From: an uncultured Oscillospiraceae bacterium | Lineage (GTDB): Bacteria > Bacillota > Clostridia > Oscillospirales > Oscillospiraceae | Length of the DNA: 60,300 bases | Reading direction: 5' to 3' | Assembly (NCBI GenBank): GCA_947624895.1 | Contig: CANQMK010000002.1 | Span: 1 to 60,300, forward strand | Shown here: positions 16,097 through 24,872 of the stretch, piece by piece | How positions within the stretch are numbered: position 1 is the stretch's first letter | Layout: the number at the start of each line of letters is the position of its first letter | Program-made: the position numbers and the translations under genes | Notes under the pieces: generated by a model | What the model saw: only the letters and a program-made list of their open reading frames with translations | The model's database searches: none | Told to the model about the DNA's origin: nothing

Positions 16097-19050
16097 GCAA
16101 GGGACCTGTCCTGGACCCCCGGCGGCGGGAGGACATCATGGACCAGCTGGCCGCCCTCGCCCGGTCCTACACCCCCGAGTGGCGCTACCAGGGGGACCGG
16201 GAGGACCCCGGCGCGGCCCTGGCCGAGATCTTCGGGGATATGTTCTACCAGACGGTGGACCGTATGAACTCCCTCCCGGAAAAGCTGTACGCCCAGTTTC
16301 TGAATATGGCCGGGTTCCGTATGCCCGGCCCGGTGTCCGCCCAAGGGCTGATGCGCTTCACCGCCCATGAGACGGTGGACGCCCCCGTCCCCGTGCCCCA
16401 GGGGACCCAGGTCTTCGCGGAGGGGGAGGACGGGGAGAACATCGTCTACGAGACGGAGCGGGCCATCGAGTCCACCCCGGCCCAGCTCACCGCCCTGTTC
16501 TACGTCGACCCCAGGCAGGAGGTCATCGAGGCCCTGGAGCTGGACCGCCCCCGGCCCTTCTTCGCCCCGGCGGGTGGGGAAAACCTCCAGCGCCACCGCC
16601 TCTCCTTCGGGCGGGAGGATGTGCTGACCCTCTCCGGCCCCTGCGTGGTGGAGGTGGAGCTGCGCCAGCCGGGGGGCTTCTCCCCCGCCGAGACCGTGGG
16701 GCGGCTGGCGGACCCCCAGCTGGGCCGGTGGAGCTTCCGCTCCGGCGAGGAGGAGATCCCCTTCACCGCCGTGGCCGCCACGGAGGGCGGCACGCTGGAA
16801 CTGCGCTACGACGGCGACCGGGCCTTCCTGCCCCGCACCCGTCCGGAGGAGGAGCCGGAGGAGACGGGGGAGGAGAGCGGCCGGGCCATCTTCTACCAGG
16901 GCGACCCCGCCGGAGAGCGGCTGGTGCTGGACGGCATCGCCCTGAAGAGCCGCCCAGCCGGGCGGGTCCCGGTGGACGGCGCGGCCTGCGGGGATGTGCC
17001 CCTGGACCTGGAGCGGGGGGACTACTGCCTGGGCCGCCGCCCGGCCGCCTACAACCTGTGCTATCTCCGCTCCGACCAGGTCTTCTCCAAGCGGGGGGCC
17101 CGGGTGGACCTGCGGCTGGACATCGTCTCCATCGTCACCGACCCCCCCGACACCGCCCCCCAGTACCAGTTCAACCAGCGGGTCATCGACAAGCGGGACG
17201 CGGTGACGGTGACCCCGGACGACGTCTACGTGGAGCAGGTGGCGTGGGAGTATTACAACGGGGCGGGCTGGCGCGCCCTGAAGGTGACCGGCGACCAAAA
17301 CCCCTTCTCCGGCAAGAAGGAGGGGCCGCTGGAGCTGGTCTTCGACGTGCCGGAGGACCTGGAGCCCGTGGAGGTCAACGCCCAGGAAGGGTGTTACATC
17401 CGGGCCAGGGTGGTCTACATCGCCAACGAGTTCTCCCCCGTCCCCCGGTGGGTGGTCCCCTTCCTGCGGGGCGCGGACTGCGCCTGGAGCTATCCCCGGG
17501 TCATGCCGGCGGACTGGTGCCAGGCGGAGAACAACGGGGAGCGGACGCGGCTGGAGGATGTGTCCCAGGTGGCCCAGCTGGGCCTGGAGGCGCTCATCGC
17601 CCTGGAGGACACCCCCGCCGCCATGTACCTGTGCTTTGACCGATCTCCCAACGCCATGCCCCTGTCCCTCTACTTCGACGTGGCGGGCCGGGCCAGGCTG
17701 GAGGATAAGCTGCGCTTTGAGGCGTGGACCGGCAGCCGATTTGAGCCGGTCCGCTGGGTGGATCTGACCCGGAACCTGCTCCACCCCGGCGTGGCGTTGC
17801 TGTACCTGCCCGAGGAGCTGCCCTCCCGGCGGCTGTTCGGCGTGGAGGGGCACTGGCTGCGGCTGTGCCGCAGCTCCTACCAGCCCAGTTCCGGCGGCGT
17901 CCCCTGGGTGAAGGAGATCGAGCTGAACATCGTCCAGGCCGTCCAGCGGGAGGTGGCGGAGGAGGAGCGCTACTCCACCGAGGTCTACGAGGCGGGGAAG
18001 ACCCTGCGCCTGCTCTACGCCCCTGTGCTGGACGCCCAGGTGTGGGTGGACGAGGTGGGAGACCTCCCCGTGGCCGAGGCCCAGCGCCTGGCGGAGGAAG
18101 CGCCGGACCGGGTGCGTCTGGAGTGGGACGACCGGGTGCTGACCCACTGCTGGGTGTGCTGGGAGCGGACGGAGGCCCTGGCCCTGCGGGGCGCGGGGGA
18201 CAGGAGCTACGAGCTGGACCCCTACGGCGGGGTCATCACCTTTGGCGACGGGACCCACGGACGGGTCCCCCCCGCGGGGCTGGAGAATTTGTCGGTCCGC
18301 TACGCCTTCGGCGGCGGCAGCCGGGGCAATCTCCCCGCCGGGGCGGTCACCGGGCTGGTGGGGGCCCTGCCCCGGATTAGCCAGGTGGAGAACCTGACCC
18401 CCATGAGCGGCGGCACCGACCGGCTCACCCCGGAGCGGGCGGAGGGGATCGCCAACCGGGCCCTGCGGAACCGGGGACGGGCCCTGGGCTCCCGGGACTT
18501 TGAGGAGATCGTCTCCCTGCGCTTCCCCCAGGCGCGCCACGTGAAGTGCTTCCCCAACCGGGACGAGCGGGGGGGCTATGCCCCCGGCCACGTGAGCGTG
18601 GTGGTGGAGAGCGTCGGGGCGGACAGCCGCCGGATGGCCGACGACCTGTGCCAGCGGATCTATGACGAGCTGGCCCGCCGGTGCGACTGCGTACTGCTCA
18701 ACGAGGGCCGCCTCCACGTGGTGGGCTCCACGGTGATCACCGTGAACAGCGACATTACCGTGGAGATGGCGGACCCGGACCAGAGCGCCGCTACCCAGCA
18801 GGAGATCGCCCGGCGGCTGGAGGAGCTCATCGACAGCCGCTGGCGGGAGCGGGACATCGGCAGTCAGCTCCGGCTGGACCAGGTCTGGCAGGTTGTCCGG
18901 GACACCCCCAACGTGCGCCTGGTCCGCACCGTTCTGCTGGAAGGGCACTACGACCAGGACGGCGTGGAGCGGGTGACCCCCCTGGAGGACGACGACGCCT
19001 TCCCCTACGCCACCGTCAAGAGCGGCGTCCACCTGATCCGCCTGACGTGA
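16093..19050 (+). CDS. Baseplate J-type wedge protein 1 (Afp11-like)
   Basis: The 985-residue protein has the putative baseplate assembly (gp6/J) architecture. There is an N-terminal EWRYQGDREDPGAALAEIFG element, VPVPQGTQVFAEGEDGENIVYETE, a long variable middle, and the core with YGGVITFGDGTHGRVPPAG, YAFGGGSRGNLPAGAV and the EGIANRALRNRGRALGSRDFE helix. These wedges form the baseplate ring around the spike. Length is typical for the family. It is coupled to gp25 by a four-base overlap. Confidence 0.95.
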   Translation: MSKGPVLDPRRREDIMDQLAALARSYTPEWRYQGDREDPGAALAEIFGDMFYQTVDRMNSLPEKLYAQFLNMAGFRMPGPVSAQGLMRFTAHETVDAPVPVPQGTQVFAEGEDGENIVYETERAIESTPAQLTALFYVDPRQEVIEALELDRPRPFFAPAGGENLQRHRLSFGREDVLTLSGPCVVEVELRQPGGFSPAETVGRLADPQLGRWSFRSGEEEIPFTAVAATEGGTLELRYDGDRAFLPRTRPEEEPEETGEESGRAIFYQGDPAGERLVLDGIALKSRPAGRVPVDGAACGDVPLDLERGDYCLGRRPAAYNLCYLRSDQVFSKRGARVDLRLDIVSIVTDPPDTAPQYQFNQRVIDKRDAVTVTPDDVYVEQVAWEYYNGAGWRALKVTGDQNPFSGKKEGPLELVFDVPEDLEPVEVNAQEGCYIRARVVYIANEFSPVPRWVVPFLRGADCAWSYPRVMPADWCQAENNGERTRLEDVSQVAQLGLEALIALEDTPAAMYLCFDRSPNAMPLSLYFDVAGRARLEDKLRFEAWTGSRFEPVRWVDLTRNLLHPGVALLYLPEELPSRRLFGVEGHWLRLCRSSYQPSSGGVPWVKEIELNIVQAVQREVAEEERYSTEVYEAGKTLRLLYAPVLDAQVWVDEVGDLPVAEAQRLAEEAPDRVRLEWDDRVLTHCWVCWERTEALALRGAGDRSYELDPYGGVITFGDGTHGRVPPAGLENLSVRYAFGGGSRGNLPAGAVTGLVGALPRISQVENLTPMSGGTDRLTPERAEGIANRALRNRGRALGSRDFEEIVSLRFPQARHVKCFPNRDERGGYAPGHVSVVVESVGADSRRMADDLCQRIYDELARRCDCVLLNEGRLHVVGSTVITVNSDITVEMADPDQSAATQQEIARRLEELIDSRWRERDIGSQLRLDQVWQVVRDTPNVRLVRTVLLEGHYDQDGVERVTPLEDDDAFPYATVKSGVHLIRLT

Positions 19051-19111
19051 GCGGACGGCGCCGCAGTTCCGATCATCCCAAAACGAAACCGCGAGAAAGG
19101 AGGCCCGGCCC

Positions 19112-21175
19112 ATGTTGAACGTGCGAAATCTGGACGACCAGACCTATGAGCAGATCGTGCAGGCGGCGGAGGGCCGGCTTCCCTGGCTGTGCCCCCAGTG
19201 GACCACCCACAACGCCAGCGACCCGGGGATCACCATCCTGGAGCTGATGGCGTGGTACAAGGAGCTGCAGCAGTACCATATGAACCAGTTCACCTCCGAC
19301 CTGCGCCGGAAGCTCCTGAAGCTGGCCGGGGCGGTCCCCCGGCCCGCCCGGCCCGCCCGGTGCGGGCTGGAGTTGGAGCCGGACCGCCCGCCCAAGGCGC
19401 GGCTGGAGCGGCTGTATACCCGAGAGGGCATCCCCTTCGAGCTGGAGGAGGCCATTCCCGCGGACCAGCCCGCCATCGCCCGGATCCAGTTGGTCCAGGG
19501 GGAGCGGCGGACGGATGTGAGCGAATTTTTACAGGAGCGGCGGGTCCCCATCCAGCCCTTTGAGGCGGCGGGGGACGCGCTGCGGATCGGCTTTTCCAAG
19601 GCGGGGGGCGAGACCCTGCGGCTGTGGCTGGACGTGGACGAGTCCCAGGACCCCCCCAGGAATCCCTTCGCCCCGGAGAGCTCCGACCCCCGGGTCATCC
19701 GCTGGGCCTGCGAGGGGGCGGAGGAGACCCAGGTGCTCCGGGACGAGACCCGGGCCCTGAGCCGGGACGGATACGTCACCCTCCGCCGCCGGGGGGACTG
19801 GCCCGCCGGGGAGGACGGCCTCTTCTGGCTGTGCCTCACCCTGGAGGAGCCGGGGTGCGAGGGGGCGGCCAGGCTGTCCGGCGTTTCGGCGGGGCGGTAC
19901 CCCGCCCTCCAGCAGGAGAGCTGGGCCACCACCCGGCTGTTCCGGGCGGAGGCCGGAGGAGAGCTGGCCCTGAATTTGGACGACGCCCAGGCCCGGGACT
20001 GCTACCCCGCCGTCTTCGTACGGACGGAGGAGCGGTGGGAGCAGACGGACCGGTGGCGCTCCACCCGGCGGGAGGACGGCCTGGACCTGTGGGTGGATAC
20101 CGACGGGGCCGCCCTGGACGGGGAGGACAACGTGATGGTCCTCTGCCTGGACGCCATGCGGGCCCGGGACCTGCTCTTTGACGCCAAGGGCCTGCCCGGG
20201 GAGACCTTCTTCCTGCGCCTGGAGGGCCGCCACGCCCTGGCCGACCGCTTCACCCTCCTGTGCGAGACCCTGGGCCGGGACGGGAAGGTCCGCCCCGCCC
20301 TGTGGCGGTGCGTGGACGACATCTACCAGTACGGTCCCCGGGACCGGGTGTTCACCTATGACCCCATCCGGGAGACGGTCACCTTTGGGGACGGAGAGCA
20401 CGGGGCCTTGCTCCAGGGCGGCCAGGGGGCCGTTCTGGCCGCGGAGCTGACCGTCACTTTCCAGGACGGGGGGAACATCCCCGGCGGCCAGGAGTTGGAG
20501 TTCCTGGACGGGGCGGGGATCGTCTCTCACTCCCCCGCCACCGGCGGGGCGGCGGCGGAGAGCGGGGAGGAGCTTCAGGCCCGCCTGCTCCAGGAGCTGT
20601 CCCACACCGACAAATGCGCCTGCGCCCAGGACTATGAGGACCTGGCCCGCCAGACCCCCGGCCTGCGGGTGGCGCTGGCCAAGGCCATCCCGGACTACGA
20701 CCCCGGCGAGCCCACCGGCGTGAGCCGGTCCCCCACCGTGACGGTGGTGGTGGCCCCGGCGGGGGACGGGGAGCGCCCCATGCCGGACGACCGCTTCCTG
20801 AGCGCCGTCCAGCGCCAGCTGGACCGGGCGCGCCCCATCGGGGTCATGGTGAAGGTGTACCCGCCGGAGTATGTGGATATCCACGTGACCCTCACCCTCC
20901 GGGGCGGGGGAGAGGCGCTGGAGGACCGCCTGGCCGAGGCGCTGGGCGACTATCTGTCCGGCTCCGGCGTGGGAGTGGGCGGCACGGTGACGGTGGGCGA
21001 CCTGGCCGCCCTGGCCCAGAGCGTCCCCGGTGTGCTCCAGGTGCGGGGCGTTGCCCTGCGGGCCGCCAGTGCCGGGTGCTACCAGAACCGGGAGGGAGAC
21101 ATCCGCCTGCCCCGCCGGGGGATCCCCCGCCTGGGAAAATTGAGCGTACAGCGCCTGCCGGAGCGGGTGCGATGA
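19112..21175 (+). CDS. Baseplate J-type wedge protein 2 (Afp12-like)
   Basis: The 687-residue second wedge component shares the N-terminal NASDPGITILELMAWYKELQ element and a J-type core (ITFGDGEHG-like VTFGDGEHGALLQGGQG, FQDGGNIPGGQELEF, then SGEELQARLLQELSHTDKC). Two J-type wedge proteins are normal for Afp/PVC-like baseplates. GAGAAAGGAGG is the ribosome site. It is followed by tail protein I 17 bp downstream. Confidence 0.93.
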   Translation: MLNVRNLDDQTYEQIVQAAEGRLPWLCPQWTTHNASDPGITILELMAWYKELQQYHMNQFTSDLRRKLLKLAGAVPRPARPARCGLELEPDRPPKARLERLYTREGIPFELEEAIPADQPAIARIQLVQGERRTDVSEFLQERRVPIQPFEAAGDALRIGFSKAGGETLRLWLDVDESQDPPRNPFAPESSDPRVIRWACEGAEETQVLRDETRALSRDGYVTLRRRGDWPAGEDGLFWLCLTLEEPGCEGAARLSGVSAGRYPALQQESWATTRLFRAEAGGELALNLDDAQARDCYPAVFVRTEERWEQTDRWRSTRREDGLDLWVDTDGAALDGEDNVMVLCLDAMRARDLLFDAKGLPGETFFLRLEGRHALADRFTLLCETLGRDGKVRPALWRCVDDIYQYGPRDRVFTYDPIRETVTFGDGEHGALLQGGQGAVLAAELTVTFQDGGNIPGGQELEFLDGAGIVSHSPATGGAAAESGEELQARLLQELSHTDKCACAQDYEDLARQTPGLRVALAKAIPDYDPGEPTGVSRSPTVTVVVAPAGDGERPMPDDRFLSAVQRQLDRARPIGVMVKVYPPEYVDIHVTLTLRGGGEALEDRLAEALGDYLSGSGVGVGGTVTVGDLAALAQSVPGVLQVRGVALRAASAGCYQNREGDIRLPRRGIPRLGKLSVQRLPERVR

Positions 21176-21192
21176 GAGGGAGGTGAGGCCGG

Positions 21193-22299
21193 ATGGCGCC
21201 CATTCAACAGCAGATGGTCTTCCAGTGCGCGGAGCAGTGGCTGGGCGGCCTGTTCTACCGGGTCGCCCCCCAGGGCGACGGCCTGTGCCTGGACCGGGAC
21301 CGGGGCAGCGCCGGGGTGTACTGTCTGCGGGCGGTGGACAGCGGGGAGAAGGGCTTCTCCTGGCGGCGGGCCGCCGTGGAGGCCGACCTGCCCCCCAACA
21401 CCGCCCTGCGGGTCTACGCCTTCTCCTCCGACGACCGGGACTGGGCCGCCTGGGAGGAGCTGGGCCGGACGCTGGAGTCCCTGGACGAGGACCCGGGGCC
21501 GCTGGTGCGGGAGGTCTTCGGCCCGCCGGTGTCCGACCAGGAGGACTTCCTCCTCCAGCGGACAGGCCGCTACCTCTGGCTCGCCTTTGAGCTCACCACC
21601 GCCGGGACCCAGACCCCGTCCATCCGGCGGCTGCGCCTCTGGATGGCGGGAGATCACATGATAGACTATCTCCCCGCCATCTACCAGTCCCAGGACTTCA
21701 CCCGCCGCTTCCTGTCCATCTTCGACAGCCTGTACGCCGATATGGAGCGGGCCATCGACGACCTCCCCGGCCGGGTGGACTACGAGTACGTCCAGGGGGA
21801 TATGCTGCGGTATCTGGCCTCCTGGATGTGCGTAGACTGGGAGGACGACCCGGACCTGCTCCGGGCGCGGATCCGCTCCGCCCTGGCCGACCACGAGAGC
21901 CTCTACACCGTGGAGGGGGTCCGGCGGAGCGTTCGGCGGCTCACCGGGCGGGAACCCATCCTCATCGAGCACTTCCAGGTCTCCCCCAACCGCCCGGAGT
22001 GCCGGGACCCGGAGGTCTATCGGCGGTTGTACGGCGAGGACCCATACAGCTTCTTCGTCCTTTTGCCGGAGGACGCCTTCGCCAACCAGCGGGAGCGCAA
22101 GGAGTTCCAGCGGCAGATGGAGGAGGTCATTCCCGCGGGGATGACCATGCGGATGATCCAGCTCAAGCAGTGCGTCCAGCTGGACTGGCACACCTACCTG
22201 GGCATCAATTCCACCGTAGGCGGCTACGTCCCCGCCGCCATCAATGAACAGGTGACCATCCACTACGACACCACGATTGGAGGAGAGAGGAATGAATAA
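21193..22299 (+). CDS. Phage tail protein I-like baseplate protein
   Basis: The 368-residue protein has a strand-rich N-terminal half and a C-terminal tail-protein-I domain starting near residue 156 (MIDYLPAIYQSQDFTRRFLSIF, split by DDLPGR and MLRYLASWMCVDWEDDP, then LYTVEGVRRSVRRLTG). This family connects wedges and often carries or docks target-binding fibres. No separate fibre gene follows, so the N-terminal half or the next gene may supply target recognition. GAGAGGGAGGTGAG lies upstream of the ATG. Confidence 0.88.
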   Translation: MAPIQQQMVFQCAEQWLGGLFYRVAPQGDGLCLDRDRGSAGVYCLRAVDSGEKGFSWRRAAVEADLPPNTALRVYAFSSDDRDWAAWEELGRTLESLDEDPGPLVREVFGPPVSDQEDFLLQRTGRYLWLAFELTTAGTQTPSIRRLRLWMAGDHMIDYLPAIYQSQDFTRRFLSIFDSLYADMERAIDDLPGRVDYEYVQGDMLRYLASWMCVDWEDDPDLLRARIRSALADHESLYTVEGVRRSVRRLTGREPILIEHFQVSPNRPECRDPEVYRRLYGEDPYSFFVLLPEDAFANQRERKEFQRQMEEVIPAGMTMRMIQLKQCVQLDWHTYLGINSTVGGYVPAAINEQVTIHYDTTIGGERNE

Positions 22300-24070
22300 C
22301 GCCAAGTATTCTCCCTTTGAGCGCAACCGCTACTTCTACGGCAAGCTGCTCACCGTCCGGGACTTTGAAAAGGAGCAGACCTACCACAACGGGAAGCGGG
22401 CTATGCTCAACCGCCTGGTGACCGGCCCGGGCGTGGTGTGCGGCCTGGGGGTCACCGCCAGCGACGAGTCCACCCTGATGATCGAGAGCGGCATGGCCCT
22501 GGACTACCAGGGCCGGGAGATCGTCCTGCCCGAGACCCTCTTCCGTAAGCTGCGGATGCTGGAGGGCCAGGAGGAGCTGAAGGACTGTCGGGACGCCTAC
22601 CTCTGCCTGCGCTACGACGAGGAGGATGTGGAGCCGGTGAACGCCACCGGCGTCCAGCTGGGCAGCGACCGGCAGTTTGACCTGACCCGGGAGAGCGGCA
22701 AGCTCTACCTCACCGCCGAGCCCCCCGCCTACCAGGAACTCCTGGAGGCGGCGGGGGAGGAGAACGTGACCGTTCTCTACCAGAGCGAGGAGTTGACCCT
22801 GGTGCTGTCCATGCCGGGCGGCGTGTGCGCCGGAGAGGAGTTCCAGGCCCACGTCCTGCTGGTGAAGAACGCCCAGACCCCGCCGGTGCGCTTCACCCTG
22901 GAGGGGGAGAACACCTTCGTGGAGAGCGAGAACGGCCAGGTCAAGCTGGACTGGCGGGAGAGCAAGGAGGAGGGGCGGCTGGTCTACACCGTGGACTTCC
23001 CCCTCCGGGCCCGGGCGTTGGACGGCGTGGAGGGCCAGCTCTTCCCCTCCGGCTGTGAGCTGAACGTGGAGCTGGGCAGTCACCGCTACAAGAACCACCT
23101 GACGGTGGACGCCCGGACCATCCTGTGCCGGGACCGGGCCGACCTCCAGGCCCAGCGCCGTCGCGCGGACACCCTGGAGCGCCACACCCTGGGCCAGGAC
23201 CTGCCCATCTACCTGGCCAAGCTGGAGCTGATCCACTCCGCCGACGGGATGTTCGTCAACGGCGTGACCGACCTGCCCTTCCGCCAGACGGTGGCCGCCG
23301 ACCCCGCCGCCCAGACCCAGGGCCGCCCCGATCTGCGGGTGACCACCTCCGCTCGGTCCCTGGAGTACTGGCAGCAGCCGGACGTGAAGGCGGTCTACCA
23401 GCCCTCCACCGGCGGTCTGCACCTGGACTTCGGCATCCCCTCCCCGGAGCAGTACGACTACGCCATTGTCCACGGGACGGTGGACATCCCCCTCCCCGGG
23501 GGCATCCGGGTGAACAGCCGGGTCTTCTCCGAGGAGATCGCCCACGGCCTGGGGGCCGGGGCGGTGGATGTGCGCCTGAGCGTGGAGTTCCAGGACCAGG
23601 AGCGGGAGGAGACCGCCCTGCTCAGCGGCAACAGCGAGGTCTTCCGGGGCAAGGGGAGCAAGCTCGCCCCGCCCTGGGCGGACGCCGCCGCGGTGATCTA
23701 CCCGGAGCGGGGGACCATGCGGGTGGGGGTGTGGCTCCACGACACGGTGGAGGGCAACCTCATCCGGGTCCACTACTTTGTCCAGAAGCCGGAGCGGGAC
23801 ACCAGCCGCATCCTGGCCCAGCGGGGCATCAGTTTGCGGGTCACTCCGGAGTTCTCCCGCCTGGCCTGCCGAGGGAGCCTCCAACTCCTGGCCGAGGTGG
23901 TGGGCAGCGAGGACAAGGGCGTCCAATGGGCGGTCAAGGGCGAGGGCGGCGGCGCCATCGACCACAACGGCCTCTATCAGGCCCCCGAGCTGCCTGGCAC
24001 CTATGAGATCACCGCCACTGCCAACGCCGACCCCCAGGTCAGCGTCAGCGCCTTTGTCATCGTGGAGTGA
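22292..24070 (+). CDS. CIS baseplate-associated protein with Ig-like C-terminus
   Basis: The 592-residue protein begins with a distinctive RNRYFYGKLLTVRDFEKEQ, then LNRLVTGPGVVCGLGV segment seen in proteins encoded beside tail protein I in CIS loci. Its middle is strand-rich, and the last 85 residues form a bacterial Ig-like (Big2-type) domain (ISLRVTPEFSRLACRGSLQL, GAIDHNGLYQAPELPGTYEI). It probably decorates the baseplate rim; the Ig-like domain is a candidate for surface binding, which is inferred. The ATG directly after GGAGGAGAGAGGA is used; it overlaps the previous gene by eight bases. Confidence 0.7.
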   Translation: MNNAKYSPFERNRYFYGKLLTVRDFEKEQTYHNGKRAMLNRLVTGPGVVCGLGVTASDESTLMIESGMALDYQGREIVLPETLFRKLRMLEGQEELKDCRDAYLCLRYDEEDVEPVNATGVQLGSDRQFDLTRESGKLYLTAEPPAYQELLEAAGEENVTVLYQSEELTLVLSMPGGVCAGEEFQAHVLLVKNAQTPPVRFTLEGENTFVESENGQVKLDWRESKEEGRLVYTVDFPLRARALDGVEGQLFPSGCELNVELGSHRYKNHLTVDARTILCRDRADLQAQRRRADTLERHTLGQDLPIYLAKLELIHSADGMFVNGVTDLPFRQTVAADPAAQTQGRPDLRVTTSARSLEYWQQPDVKAVYQPSTGGLHLDFGIPSPEQYDYAIVHGTVDIPLPGGIRVNSRVFSEEIAHGLGAGAVDVRLSVEFQDQEREETALLSGNSEVFRGKGSKLAPPWADAAAVIYPERGTMRVGVWLHDTVEGNLIRVHYFVQKPERDTSRILAQRGISLRVTPEFSRLACRGSLQLLAEVVGSEDKGVQWAVKGEGGGAIDHNGLYQAPELPGTYEITATANADPQVSVSAFVIVE

Positions 24071-24125
24071 CGCCGCCGCCCCGCCGGGGCGGTGAGAGAT
24101 AAAACGGAGAGGAGGGAGCGGACCG

Positions 24126-24872
24126 GTGGACGCGTTTTGGGTGCGGGAGCGGTATAAGGTCGTCCGGGTCATCCAGGTCCAGGAGCACTACGCCTGCGTG
24201 CAGGCGGTGGACATCCTGGACCGGGAGGTCCGCTCCTGCCTGCTGAACATCTACGAGGGGCCGCTGCTGAAGGAGCAGCTGCCCGGCTTTGACCAGCTCC
24301 GGGGCTGTCCCGCGTTTCTGGATATGTTCCTGGAGCGGGGCAGTCTTGTCACCGTCTTTGAGGACCGGGAGGGGAGCCGAATCGACCAGGTCTTCTACCT
24401 GGGCGACAAGCACCCCTGGCGGACGCGGCTGGACTACGCCGGCCAGCTCATGGACCAGGCGCTGAATATGGCCGACCTGCCCGCCCCGGTGAGCTGCGCG
24501 GCCATGCTGTCCGACAACGTGCTGGTGGAGGAGAAGAGCGGCCGCCTGCGCTTCCGCTTCCAGGTGGTCCCCCTGGAGGGGATGTGTCCCCGGGAGCTGG
24601 CCTACCTCACCGGGGACCAGCTCCGCAAGCTCCTGCGGCCCAGGTTCGGCTCTCCCCGGGAGGAGTTGGAACTGCTGGAGGAGCTGGAGCGCCGGGACCT
24701 GCCCAACGTGGTCGCCCTCTACGCCCTGTGGCGGGAGCGGCGGGACGGCATCCAGGCGGCCTATGAGGACCTGGAGGGCCGGACCTTCCTGGGCCGCTTT
24801 TTCCGGCAGGCATGGACCTATTTGAAGTGGAGATGGAGCGGCGGAAGGGGGAACAGAACATGGAAAAACTGA
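24126..24872 (+). CDS. Degenerate protein-kinase-like protein
   Basis: The 248-residue protein starts at a GTG after GAGAGGAGGGAGCG. Its opening (RERYKVVRVIQVQEHYACVQ, then AVDILDREV) has the spacing of a Ser/Thr kinase N-lobe, and LMDQALNMADL with CAAMLSDNVLVEEKSGRL parallels the catalytic-loop region ending in DN. The glycine loop, the invariant Lys, the HRD triad and the DFG Asp are missing, so it would be a pseudokinase; the family call itself is by eye and tentative. Its 3' end overlaps the cyclase-like gene by 13 bp, suggesting coupled expression and partnership with that membrane protein. Confidence 0.45.
   Translation: MDAFWVRERYKVVRVIQVQEHYACVQAVDILDREVRSCLLNIYEGPLLKEQLPGFDQLRGCPAFLDMFLERGSLVTVFEDREGSRIDQVFYLGDKHPWRTRLDYAGQLMDQALNMADLPAPVSCAAMLSDNVLVEEKSGRLRFRFQVVPLEGMCPRELAYLTGDQLRKLLRPRFGSPREELELLEELERRDLPNVVALYALWRERRDGIQAAYEDLEGRTFLGRFFRQAWTYLKWRWSGGRGNRTWKN

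Noticed and set aside
15939..16200. Possible prophage origin of the tail genes
   Set aside because: No capsid, terminase, portal, holin, lysin or integrase genes accompany the tail-like genes, while DUF4255, DUF4157, PAAR-like and AAA+ genes typical of CIS are present.
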